This document shows positions 1 through 7,498 of a stretch of DNA of 12,326 nt, piece by piece (within the stretch, counting starts at the first letter, position 1; each line of letters opens with the position of its first letter). The DNA comes from CAZRIE01 sp964600075 (lineage in GTDB: Bacteria > Bacteroidota > Bacteroidia > Flavobacteriales > Flavobacteriaceae): the NCBI GenBank assembly GCA_964600075.1, contig CAZRIE010000124.1, positions 1-12,326 on the forward strand. Direction: 5' to 3'. A program made the position numbers and the translations under genes. Under the pieces are notes generated by a model, which saw only the letters and a list, made by a program, of their open reading frames with translations, had not been told where the DNA came from and searched no databases.

Positions 1-1
1 T

Positions 2-52
2 AATGAAAATGGTCAAGTCGGACAAAATATATCAGAAGCAAATTATAAGTAA
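2..52 (+). CDS. Possible C-terminal end of an upstream gene (partial)
   Basis: Read from base 2, the + strand is open for 16 codons (N-E-N-G-Q-V-G-Q-N-I-S-E-A-N-Y-K) and ends in TAA at 50-52. The window edge cuts off the rest. The composition is ordinary for the polar tail of a protein, but 16 residues cannot identify a family. A second open frame, starting with ATG at base 3 and ending at 62, overlaps it and cannot be excluded. About 95 AT-rich bases separate this stop from the next start at 148, and no clear terminator or promoter was seen there. Confidence 0.25.
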   Translation, partial: NENGQVGQNISEANYK

Positions 53-147
53 CTACTACTGAACTCTATAACTTTATTGCTAAAAAGGGAAATAATTAGC
101 TTCGTTTATACAATAAATAGTACTATTACATAATTAATTACATAAAA

Positions 148-732
148 ATGGCATCTAAAAAAAGAGATTTTAAATTTATAATTTGGTTTCTTCTTATTGG
201 TGTTTTCTGCTCTTTTTTGGGCTACTATTATTTAAAAAATAGTTGGGAGAGTTTTGTGGCCGAAAAAGAGTTGACAGAATTTGTAACAAAAGTAAAGTAC
301 GCAAAAGAACTACCTGAAAAGTTTTACCAATTGTACGAAAAAGAACATCCTCAGATTTTATCCCATGATTTAAATTGGCAGATACGAAGTGGTTTGATTT
401 CAAACGATTTTACTAAAAGTCCAAGTCTTTTGGCTGCGATGATTTCAGATATTAGCCGTCAGGATGCGGACAGTACAAAGATTTCAAACCGTAAGGCTTA
501 CGTTCTGGCTTGGAAACTGGAAGAAGAAACAACTCAAAAGGAGTGTTTAAATTGGGTCTTGGAAAACTACAAATTTGATCTCTATATTCATGGTATCAAT
601 GAGGTTTCCAATTTTTATTTCAAAAAGGGGGTGTCAGAACTTAGTGACCGAGAGTTAAGTGATGTAGTAGCCTTAATGAAAGAACCCAGTATTGTCAATG
701 TACCAGATAGATCTAATGAAGACTTGCATTGA
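148..732 (+). CDS. Small membrane protein resembling a degenerate GT51 peptidoglycan glycosyltransferase
   Basis: This is a 194-residue protein with a basic N-terminus (ASKKRDFK) and one membrane segment at about residues 10-28, so the rest is predicted to lie outside the cytoplasmic membrane. The part from about residue 115 follows the order of conserved pieces seen in GT51 transglycosylases (MtgA and class A PBPs): an R-K pair at 115-116, A..LE at 121-125, a K-E-C-L segment like the usual K-x-x-IL..YLN, then HGI...S.FYFKK...ELSDRE at 148-169 and a KEPSIVN..PDR ending at 188. The segment around LPEKFYQLYEKEHP (55-68) resembles the start of the domain. The usual E-D-x-x-F-x-x-H motif and the G-x-S-T-I-T-x-Q-x-x-x-K-N motif are not recognisable, and Ala117 sits where the second catalytic Glu would be. 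It is also shorter than usual monofunctional enzymes (about 230-240 residues). Catalytic inactivity is inferred. The family assignment rests on pattern reading, not alignment. The gene converges on its neighbour with no gap. Confidence 0.6.
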   Translation: MASKKRDFKFIIWFLLIGVFCSFLGYYYLKNSWESFVAEKELTEFVTKVKYAKELPEKFYQLYEKEHPQILSHDLNWQIRSGLISNDFTKSPSLLAAMISDISRQDADSTKISNRKAYVLAWKLEEETTQKECLNWVLENYKFDLYIHGINEVSNFYFKKGVSELSDRELSDVVALMKEPSIVNVPDRSNEDLH

Positions 733-2208
733 CTACTTAATTTTATTCTCTAATTTCACCCAAGATATGTTTTTTCCGTCTGTTATATTCGATTCTTTCG
801 GTCCGATATTAACATTAAAAGAACCTAAAAACACGTCTAAATCGCCGTCTTTATCATAATCTGATACATCTAGGGTTTGCCATCTAACATCTGGAAGCCC
901 ATTAATGTATTTTGGTTCAAATATTAATTCTCCTTTATTCAATAACAACTGAACACTTTTAAACTTCGGATTTGAAAAGTCCCCAAAATTAGAAATCGTT
1001 AGAATATCGGTATCACCGTCTAGATCAAAATCTTCCGCCATAATTTTGCTGACTCCGTGAATAGGCAAAAAATAGTCTTCAGAGAATTCTTTATCGCCCT
1101 TGTTCAATAATACCCTTACACCATGAAAATTTTTAAGAACTGTTGATAAATCTGAGTTATCTCCATTACCAATAATAATATCCTTCAGGCCATCACCATC
1201 CATATCTCTTAACTGAAAATCTACAGAACCAAAAGCTGGCTGAAATTGAACCACTTTTTTACCTATAAAGGAATTATCCTCATAGTCCCATATCATAATT
1301 AGCTCATGTTCTTGCGAAAACAAAACCACAATTTCATTTTCCTCATCGGCATCCATATTTGTCATTTCAACCTTTATTGACCCAGACAAGGGATGAATTA
1401 TCCTTTTCGTGTAGGTGCCATCCTTTAAATTTTCAAATAGGGAAAAATCTCCAACGTTATTTCCATAGTTGCACACGAATACATCGTCATACCCATCTGT
1501 ATTTATGTCATGGATCAAAAAATCTACAGGCCTCATCAATCCTTCTATTAAACTAGCTCCGATCTTTAGTTTGCCTGTTGCTTCATCTGAGGGATTTAGA
1601 TTTCCAATGGTTAATAGGTAATTTAAGGAATCTGCAAATGCGATTTTAACCGGGGGACTCTCTAATTTTTCTGAATTGAGGATACCTCCCTTAATATCTA
1701 AGGTTACCAATGTGGTATCAATGGCGTTGCCCAAAAGTAAACTTCCGCTTTCTTCATTATAGGCAGTCATCGTAATTACAGACAACGAATCAAATGCAAA
1801 CATGTGGGGTTCAAATAGGTCACTATATGCTTGTTCTTGAATCACGTATTTAGGAATACTGTTCTCAGATTTATTTAGGTAATAATGTACTAGCTTATCC
1901 CAATCTTCTTGCGATAGCATAGGGCTTACGCTTTTTCTTGATTCATCATCACTATATGTATATATGGGGCCATGTGACATCCCCATTATTAAGCCCATAT
2001 TCGGTAAAATTTTATCACCCCATATTCTTCTCGGCAAGAGTGATGGGTCCGGAAACATATGACATGAGGCACAATTGGTTTTGGCCAATTTTTCACCTTC
2101 GGCATGTTTGTTCTCTTCAGTGCAACTTACCGAAAACAACAAAATTGCGATACCTAAAAAGATTGGAAAAACGGGCCTAATTTTTTTGTATTTATTTGGA
2201 TATGGCAT
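733..2208 (-). CDS. Lipoprotein with heme-c motif and FG-GAP/VCBS repeats
   Basis: The protein has 491 residues. Residues 1-29 form a lipoprotein signal (hydrophobic FPIFLGIAILLF, then S-V-S-C with Cys29 as lipidation site). A C-A-S-C-H heme-c motif lies at 46-50, Met71 in ILPNMG is a possible axial ligand, and a helix around LSQEDWDKLVHYYL (98-111) resembles the end of a small cytochrome c domain. From about residue 150 the protein looks like a beta-propeller. Calcium-loop signatures occur at 234-239 (DINTDG), 335-340 (DMDGDG), 393-398 (DFDLDG) and 450-455 (DYDKDG), with a degenerate one at 284-292 (NMDADEENE). It is expected in the periplasm or at the outer membrane, anchored by lipid. A role as electron acceptor for the nearby GMC dehydrogenase is inference only. 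It lies 326 bases downstream of susD beyond a strong hairpin, so it may have its own promoter. Its stop TAG (735-733) abuts the stop of the convergent gene. Confidence 0.85.
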   Translation of the reverse strand: MPYPNKYKKIRPVFPIFLGIAILLFSVSCTEENKHAEGEKLAKTNCASCHMFPDPSLLPRRIWGDKILPNMGLIMGMSHGPIYTYSDDESRKSVSPMLSQEDWDKLVHYYLNKSENSIPKYVIQEQAYSDLFEPHMFAFDSLSVITMTAYNEESGSLLLGNAIDTTLVTLDIKGGILNSEKLESPPVKIAFADSLNYLLTIGNLNPSDEATGKLKIGASLIEGLMRPVDFLIHDINTDGYDDVFVCNYGNNVGDFSLFENLKDGTYTKRIIHPLSGSIKVEMTNMDADEENEIVVLFSQEHELIMIWDYEDNSFIGKKVVQFQPAFGSVDFQLRDMDGDGLKDIIIGNGDNSDLSTVLKNFHGVRVLLNKGDKEFSEDYFLPIHGVSKIMAEDFDLDGDTDILTISNFGDFSNPKFKSVQLLLNKGELIFEPKYINGLPDVRWQTLDVSDYDKDGDLDVFLGSFNVNIGPKESNITDGKNISWVKLENKIK

Positions 2209-2226
2209 TGAAAAATATTGAACCTA

Positions 2227-2244
2227 GACTTCTTTACTGAAGTC
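2227..2244 (-). promoter_or_regulatory. Perfect inverted repeat upstream of the heme-c/FG-GAP gene
   Basis: GACTTC and GAAGTC are perfect 6-bp inverted copies around a 6-base spacer. The repeat ends 18 bases before the start codon of the minus-strand gene at 2208. It could be a 5'-leader hairpin or an operator. A 6-bp dyad in AT-rich DNA can also arise by chance. Confidence 0.3.
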
Positions 2245-2457
2245 AAAATAGTACATATTATTATACAATCGATATTTATTATGATTATTTCCTCTAGGAA
2301 AAGAAACTACACTCATCTAATCAGGTAGTTGCTGCTTAAAATCGACAACTATTTCTTGTAATGCTTTTTTGTAAAATTCCAATGCGCTTCTGTTTTAGCC
2401 ATGCTAGTCATTGAAAGAAAAAATGATGTCTGCCAGAAATATGAATCCCTTATAAAT

Positions 2458-2499
2458 AACACGGCGGCAAGATTTATTGATAAATCTTACCGCTGTGTT
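2458..2499 (-). terminator. Strong hairpin 35 bases after the susD stop, probable operon terminator
   Basis: Two 20-base arms flank a 2-base centre. The left arm begins AACACGGCGG and the right arm ends ACCGCTGTGTT. In RNA from the minus strand, 18 positions form Watson-Crick pairs, with one G-U wobble and one A-C mismatch; the innermost pairs must open to form a loop. A GC-rich block of four pairs sits near the base of the stem. The minus-strand sequence after it is ATTTATAAGG, so the U-tract is weak. It could be an intrinsic terminator of the susCD transcript, an mRNA-stabilising end, or an attenuator that lets some transcription pass into the heme-c gene. A structured protein-binding site on DNA is less likely. 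Confidence 0.7.
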
Positions 2500-2534
2500 C
2501 AACTAACTCAAAACTAACTTAAAAAAACTATCGT

Positions 2535-4151
2535 TTAATTCCCTAGATTAGGGTTTCTTTCTATTTCAACAAGTGGTATGGGCGCAAAATAGTTATCCGT
2601 TGTGAGAGACCCTAAAATCGGGTTTGCAGCAGTTGTCAATGGTTTAGGAGTACCATCACCATTTTCGTCGTATAAAGTACCAATAGAAACTTGTGGGTTC
2701 CTAGTACCCAAAGCTTCTTGAACTTTTTCTTTACGTACCAAGTCGTTCCAACGTATAAATTCGCCAGCAAACTCCCATTTTCTTTCCGTAAAGGCCAACT
2801 CTTGAATAGCACCGTCGCCTGCTGTTAAGTCACTTGGCACCGGGGTACCGATATCAAGTCCTTCAGCTCTTCTATGAACCATGTTCATAGCTTCCCACGC
2901 ATCTGCACCTGCAGATCCGGCTTCACCGGAAGCTTCGGCATATATCAACAAAACCTCGGCATATCTCATGAACAAATCACTTCTTAACGTTTGAAATTCT
3001 GCCCAATCCCCATCGGACAATTCTCCGACAATTTTCCTCAAAATGGGATTTTGTTGATCTCTAAACTCTTCCCAACGAAGCATGCTAGTAGGGCTACCTA
3101 CATTAATGGCTCCATCGTCCCCGACTGGTAAGACGGCGTGATAAGTAGCATCTTTCCTAACCCCTTCAGGCATATCTTCAAAAAAGCGTATTTCGGCAAA
3201 AGTTTCTTGCCAACCGTTTAGGCCAGGATCCGATGGTAATCCTAACTTTCCCATTTTACGATTGGTCAGGTTACCGGCTGAATTACTATATGCAATTGTA
3301 AATACACCTTCTTGACTAAACCTTCCTTCCAATGACCATAATTTGGCCAAATCTGGTTCTAATCCAAAGCCATGGGCCGCGGCATTGTCAATAACTGTTT
3401 TAGCACTTGCGGCCGCTTGTGCATATTTACTTGCATCCTTTAATGGAAAACCGGCCCAGTCCATGTACAATCTGGCTAAAAATGCTCTAGTAGTACCCCT
3501 ACTTGGTGTGGTAGATCCTGTAAACTCGCTCTTAACAGGCAATCTTGATTCGGCCGCTAAAAGATCGCTCTCAATTTGTTCAAAAACCGCTAATTGAGAA
3601 GCCAATTCTGGCTGCTGAAATGGATCGACCTCTAAAACTAGGGGGATTCTACCATGAATACGCATTAAATGATTGAACATAATTCCTCTTAAAAAATAAG
3701 TTTCCCCAATTAACCTTTCTTGTTTGGTAGGGTCTGTATCGGACAGCGTTTGGCCTTCAACACTTTGAAGAACGGTATTTGCAGCACGAATCATCTCATA
3801 GACCCCATTCCAGTTGGTTAGCGTTCTTGAATTTTCCGCTGTGACGAATCGTTGGTCATATTCCCTAAAATCCGCTTTATTACTAGCAACGTGCGTTGTA
3901 ATATCATCTCCTGACCAACCATTCACATAAAAGGTAGACATCCAAGCTGCCTTATTTAGCTTACCATAGATGCCAGTGACTCCCAATTCTAACTGTGCCA
4001 TGGAACTATATGTTACAACCTGCAACTGCGAACCAGCAGGGTTTTCTTCAAGGTCGAACTGCTCGCAGCTATTGAAACCTAAGGCCAAAACTACAAGGCT
4101 ACAGATTCCTAAAAGTTCTTTTAATAATTTATAAATTTTTATTGTTTTCAT
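2535..4151 (-). CDS. susD: SusD/RagB-family outer-membrane glycan-binding lipoprotein
   Basis: SusD proteins sit on the cell surface as the lid of the partner SusC transporter and help capture the glycan. From the chosen start the protein has 538 residues, a usual length. Residues 1-29 are a lipoprotein signal (MKTIKIYK, a hydrophobic core, then G-F-N-S-C with Cys29). The following E-Q-F-D-L-E-E is acidic, as in many exported Bacteroidota lipoproteins. Family hallmarks are NWNGVYEMIRAANTVL (113-128), ETYFLRG...H...GRIPLVLE (150-174), a RYAEVLLIYAEAS helix, ERKWEFAGEFIRWNDL (456-471) and the C-terminal NYFAPIP..EIERNP (520-534). The frame stays open upstream to a TTG at 4193 that overlaps the susC end, and another ATG lies at 4178. 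The ATG at 4151 is preferred because it puts the basic n-region directly at the start. It follows susC by 31 bases and is surely co-transcribed with it. The ligand cannot be read from the sequence. Confidence 0.93.
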   Translation of the reverse strand: MKTIKIYKLLKELLGICSLVVLALGFNSCEQFDLEENPAGSQLQVVTYSSMAQLELGVTGIYGKLNKAAWMSTFYVNGWSGDDITTHVASNKADFREYDQRFVTAENSRTLTNWNGVYEMIRAANTVLQSVEGQTLSDTDPTKQERLIGETYFLRGIMFNHLMRIHGRIPLVLEVDPFQQPELASQLAVFEQIESDLLAAESRLPVKSEFTGSTTPSRGTTRAFLARLYMDWAGFPLKDASKYAQAAASAKTVIDNAAAHGFGLEPDLAKLWSLEGRFSQEGVFTIAYSNSAGNLTNRKMGKLGLPSDPGLNGWQETFAEIRFFEDMPEGVRKDATYHAVLPVGDDGAINVGSPTSMLRWEEFRDQQNPILRKIVGELSDGDWAEFQTLRSDLFMRYAEVLLIYAEASGEAGSAGADAWEAMNMVHRRAEGLDIGTPVPSDLTAGDGAIQELAFTERKWEFAGEFIRWNDLVRKEKVQEALGTRNPQVSIGTLYDENGDGTPKPLTTAANPILGSLTTDNYFAPIPLVEIERNPNLGN

Positions 4152-4182
4152 ATTTTCGGTATATTTTTCTATTAGCATTTTT

Positions 4183-7100
4183 TTAGAATCCAATTTTTAC
4201 TCCCAAATTGAAAATTCTTGGGTTAGGATAAGCTCCAACGTTTATACCAGCACCAACGTCTGCGTTCCCTTGATTTGTTCTTCTAGACGATAACTCTGGG
4301 TCATAACCACTAAAATCTGTAATCAAAAATAGATTTTGTCCGCCAGCGTAAACCTTAAGGCTCGTATTTGCCAGTCCTCCAACATCAGTAAATGTATATC
4401 CTATATTTAGGTTACTTAATCTAACGAAATCTCCTTTTTCAATATATCTTGAAGAATTGAACAACTGTACAGTTGCTGGGATATCGGTTTCGTTATTTGG
4501 CGTCCATTGATTTACCTGGTCAGCCGCCATAAAACTTCTAGAATCGCCTGCTCCTCCAGTGATACCGGCCTGCATCAGGTTATAAACATCAAAACCATGG
4601 GAACCGTTCAAGAAAAAGTTTATATCCCAGTTTTTAAAAGAAAATGTATTATTGAAACCCCATGTAGTAGTTGGCGTACCATTACCAATAGCACCAAAAG
4701 CAATCTCTCCATCAGCATCCCTTACGTACTTAGCATCACCAGGCACTTTACCAAAACCGGCGGCGGCGGCGGCTTCTGAACTTTTCCAGGTTCCTAAAAA
4801 CGTAGCTCCATTTAATTGTCCTATAGGTTGTCCTAGTTCAATGATATTGACAACCCTTGCTTGTCCCCCCGGTGCAGTAATGGAGCCATCGATTACTTCT
4901 AGGTCATTAAACAATTGAGTTACCTCATTTTGTATATATGTCAGGGCGAAATTTGCATTCCAGTTGAAATTTTCATTTTGAATAATATCATACCCTATGG
5001 AAACATCAACGCCGAAATTTTCGACCTCACCAATATTTTGATTCACACGACCACCACCGTTCGTTCCCGATACCGGTACATTCAAAAGTAAATCTGAAGT
5101 TGTTTTTTGATACCCGTCAATACTAAAGTTACCTCTACCCTCATTAAATCCTATATCTATTCCTATGTTAGTTTGGGTAGTAGTTTCCCAAGTAAGATCC
5201 TCATTGGCAAAACTAGTTATAAATGTACCTGGAGAAGGAGACCCTCCGGTGTATGCATATATATTGCTGCCCAAATTGGCGAAAGTACCATAATTATTAA
5301 CACCCTGGTTACCTACTTGACCCCAACCAGCCCTTAACTTGAGATTGCTGAAAAAATTGGAATTTTCTGTAAGGCCATTAAAGCTATACCCCGCTGCGAT
5401 AGAGGGAAAGAAACCCCATTTTTTTCCAGGTCTAAAAACAGATGACCCATCATAACGTCCGGTAGCTGTAACAGATAAATTATCAGCAAGTATATACTCA
5501 GCACGCAACATGACTGATGATAACTCTCTTTCTCCAAAATTGTTGCCAATTGAAAATCCTTGGCCTGTTTCCGCAAAATAAAACCCGTTGGGCAAAAGCA
5601 GGTTATCGGCATTGTAGGTATTTCTAATATTTTTAAAATTAGAATATTCCTGTACCCCTGTCAATTTAATATCATGTTTATCATTGAATTCTTTTTGCCA
5701 CGTAAAAATGTTGCTTATCTGGTACGTTGTCAATTTATCGTTTCGAAAAATCGCATCTGGAATATCGTCCGCACCTTCAACAGCATATCTTTGAACGTTT
5801 ACGTTATTGATTTGAGTACCTGCTACCATAGTATAGCTAAAATTATCGGTAAACTGATAGGTAGCGTTCATGGTGGCACTTAATCTTTCATCAACATCTG
5901 TTGCCTGCGTCTCATTTAAGGTCAAAACTGGGTTCAGGTTCAATGAACCAATACCTTTTATTGAGCGCCGGTTATAATTGCCGCTCTCATCAAAAATTGG
6001 AGTCGTTGGGTCCCAAGTATTGGCCTTGTACATTAAACTGCCCTGTCCGTTTCCTAGAGCCTCAAAGTTGTTACTTATCTCACCTCGAGAACCGAAAATA
6101 TTAAGACCTATTTTGAATTTGTCACTAATTTGAGCATTTATATTAGATCTAAGATTTAATTGCTGAAATCCAGTATTGATAACGATACCTTCTTCATCTC
6201 TATAGTTACCAGATAAAAAATAACGTATTTTCCCCTCCGAACCGCTTGCGGAAATTTGTAAATTTTTGCTAAAGCCTGTTCTTAAAATCTCATCTTGATA
6301 ATTCGTACCACCATTTGTATCGAAACCAGCAATCTCAGCATCAGTAAACGTAGGGTTTTGACCAATACTTAATTTTCTTTGATTTTCAATTCTGGCGAAG
6401 TCACCCACATTATCTGCTAAAGTTGGCAGTAAATCTGGAACTTGAGATATGGTGGTGAAAAAATCAACGTTAATTTTACCCCTTCCAGAGCCCTTTTTAG
6501 TTGATACGAGTATAACGCCATTAGAACCTCTAACTCCATAAATAGCAGTTGCAGAAGCATCTTTCAATACATCCATAGTAGCGATGTCATTCGGGTTAAG
6601 GGTGCTAAGGTCACCACCTAAAACACCATCGATAACTACTAAAGGGTCATTATTTCCGGTAATAGAGTTAACGCCTCTGATACGTACTTTTATACCAGCA
6701 CCCGGAGCTCCGTTGGCTCTTGCTACTGTGACACCTGAAGCTCTACCTTGTAAAGCCTCTTCAACCCTTGTTATCGGTTGGTTTTCAAAAGACTCCGAAG
6801 AAACTCGTGAAACGGCTCCCGTAACATCCTTTTTCTTAGCCGTACCATAACCAATTACAACCACCTCTTCTAATTGACTAGCATCTTCAGCGAGTTGTAC
6901 ATTAATAGTTGTTTGGTTGCCAACGGTAACATTCTGGGTCGCATAACCAATATAGGAAATGACCAAAACAGCTGTTGAGGAAGTTTCTATAGTGAAATTA
7001 CCGTCAAAATCAGTCTGAGTACCATTCGTTGTGCCCTGCACAACAATATTGGCGCCCGCCACTGGGCCGAGTTCATCGGTTACCGTTCCGGTAATCGTTT

Positions 7101-7197
7101 GTTGGGCTTGCATGCTCTGCATACCCAGTAGTAAAAGAAAAAGTCCCGTTAGGTAACCCTTTCTTAATAATCTAGTAAAGTGTTGTTTCATAATCAT
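4183..7197 (-). CDS. susC: SusC/RagA-family TonB-dependent outer-membrane transporter
   Basis: It is predicted to import glycans or large glycosides across the outer membrane, powered by TonB-ExbBD, with the adjacent SusD as lid. The protein has 1004 residues, typical for the family. A signal peptide ends near Q-A-Q at 30-32. A carboxypeptidase-regulatory-like domain (TITGTVTDELGPVAGANIVV to about 103) follows, then the SusC signature EEVVVIGYG (110-118), the plug domain (about 123-235, including VRIRGVNS, PLVVIDGV and LKDASATAIYGVRG) and a long beta-barrel ending in the outer-membrane-type terminal Phe (NLGVKIGF). There is no N-terminal DUF4880/STN-like signalling extension and no sigma/anti-sigma gene beside it, so sigma-factor signalling is not suggested. 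Met1 (7197) and Met3 (7191) are both possible starts; Met3 begins M-K-Q and may be the real one. The codon run for Ala5 at 4759-4773 is listed separately. Confidence 0.95.
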   Translation of the reverse strand: MIMKQHFTRLLRKGYLTGLFLLLLGMQSMQAQQTITGTVTDELGPVAGANIVVQGTTNGTQTDFDGNFTIETSSTAVLVISYIGYATQNVTVGNQTTINVQLAEDASQLEEVVVIGYGTAKKKDVTGAVSRVSSESFENQPITRVEEALQGRASGVTVARANGAPGAGIKVRIRGVNSITGNNDPLVVIDGVLGGDLSTLNPNDIATMDVLKDASATAIYGVRGSNGVILVSTKKGSGRGKINVDFFTTISQVPDLLPTLADNVGDFARIENQRKLSIGQNPTFTDAEIAGFDTNGGTNYQDEILRTGFSKNLQISASGSEGKIRYFLSGNYRDEEGIVINTGFQQLNLRSNINAQISDKFKIGLNIFGSRGEISNNFEALGNGQGSLMYKANTWDPTTPIFDESGNYNRRSIKGIGSLNLNPVLTLNETQATDVDERLSATMNATYQFTDNFSYTMVAGTQINNVNVQRYAVEGADDIPDAIFRNDKLTTYQISNIFTWQKEFNDKHDIKLTGVQEYSNFKNIRNTYNADNLLLPNGFYFAETGQGFSIGNNFGERELSSVMLRAEYILADNLSVTATGRYDGSSVFRPGKKWGFFPSIAAGYSFNGLTENSNFFSNLKLRAGWGQVGNQGVNNYGTFANLGSNIYAYTGGSPSPGTFITSFANEDLTWETTTQTNIGIDIGFNEGRGNFSIDGYQKTTSDLLLNVPVSGTNGGGRVNQNIGEVENFGVDVSIGYDIIQNENFNWNANFALTYIQNEVTQLFNDLEVIDGSITAPGGQARVVNIIELGQPIGQLNGATFLGTWKSSEAAAAAGFGKVPGDAKYVRDADGEIAFGAIGNGTPTTTWGFNNTFSFKNWDINFFLNGSHGFDVYNLMQAGITGGAGDSRSFMAADQVNQWTPNNETDIPATVQLFNSSRYIEKGDFVRLSNLNIGYTFTDVGGLANTSLKVYAGGQNLFLITDFSGYDPELSSRRTNQGNADVGAGINVGAYPNPRIFNLGVKIGF
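4759..4773. repeat. Trinucleotide microsatellite (GGC)5 within susC
   Basis: Five exact GGC units on the + strand read as five consecutive GCC codons on the coding strand and encode Ala5 in the segment SSEAAAAAGFG of the SusC barrel. It is a GC-rich island in otherwise AT-rich DNA. Unit gain or loss would keep the frame and only change the length of what is probably a loop. Confidence 0.8.
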
Positions 7198-7253
7198 TTG
7201 TTTAAGTTGGATGTTTGAGTTAATAGTATTTTCATTTAATTATTTGAATAGAT

Positions 7254-7286
7254 CAAACGCATTCTTGTACTGTTAAATTGTTTCAA
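7254..7286 (-). promoter_or_regulatory. susC: Candidate Bacteroidota promoter for susCD
   Basis: On the minus strand a TTG (7286-7284) is followed after 22 bases by TGCGTTTG (7261-7254). This matches the Flavobacterium-type pattern TTG ... TAnnTTTG at all fixed positions but one (G instead of A). Transcription would begin near 7248 and leave a leader of about 50 bases before the susC start, a sensible distance. The spacer is at the long end of the known range, and short AT-rich motifs give false matches. Confidence 0.3.
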
Positions 7287-7296
7287 ACCAGAAATT

Positions 7297-7373
7297 CAAA
7301 TTTCGTAAAAAAAATTTAGCAATTGTTATATCCCTATTTTTTTAATCTTTTGACTAAACAAATCGTAAAAAAA
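7297..7373. repeat. Imperfect direct repeat CAAAT(TT)CGTAAAAAAA upstream of susC
   Basis: CAAATTTCGTAAAAAAA begins at 7297 and CAAATCGTAAAAAAA at 7359, differing only by two T residues. The shared CGTAAAAAAA cores start 60 bases apart (7304 and 7364). They lie about 110-180 bases upstream of susC and just upstream of the candidate promoter, where an activator could bind. The A-tracts may also simply bend the DNA. Confidence 0.4.
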
Positions 7374-7423
7374 GTGTTTTAAATAAGTAATATAAAATTA
7401 GAAAATATTGGCTGATTAAATCT

Positions 7424-7498
7424 TATCTAGCCACAAGTTGACTTGCATTTACCCATTTTTGTTTTCTAAGGGATAAAATTGTGCATAAATATCTAGCC
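7424..7498. repeat. Direct repeat TATCTAGCC, 66 bases apart
   Basis: The 9-mer TATCTAGCC occurs at 7424-7432 and 7490-7498. The start-to-start distance of 66 bases is about six helical turns, which would put both copies on one face of the DNA. No function can be assigned, and chance recurrence is possible. Confidence 0.35.

Larger units (their letters stand above)
2209..2534. other. Non-coding gap between susD and the heme-c/FG-GAP gene
   Basis: This 326-base AT-rich stretch holds no convincing gene on either strand. Two structures stand out and are listed separately: a long near-perfect hairpin close to the susD stop and a perfect 6-bp inverted repeat just upstream of the next start codon. 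No match to the Bacteroidota promoter pattern (TTG, then TAnnTTTG) was found by eye on the minus strand. Confidence 0.6.

Noticed and set aside
4152..4193. Longer susD forms starting at TTG 4193 (overlapping susC) or ATG 4178
   Set aside because: They add up to 14 mostly polar residues before a complete lipoprotein signal; neither has a better ribosome site. The ATG at 4151 fits the family better.
5334..5612. 92-codon minus-strand open frame and many + strand frames inside susC
   Set aside because: They overlap the strongly supported SusC frame, have no family motifs and show odd composition, so they are shadow frames.
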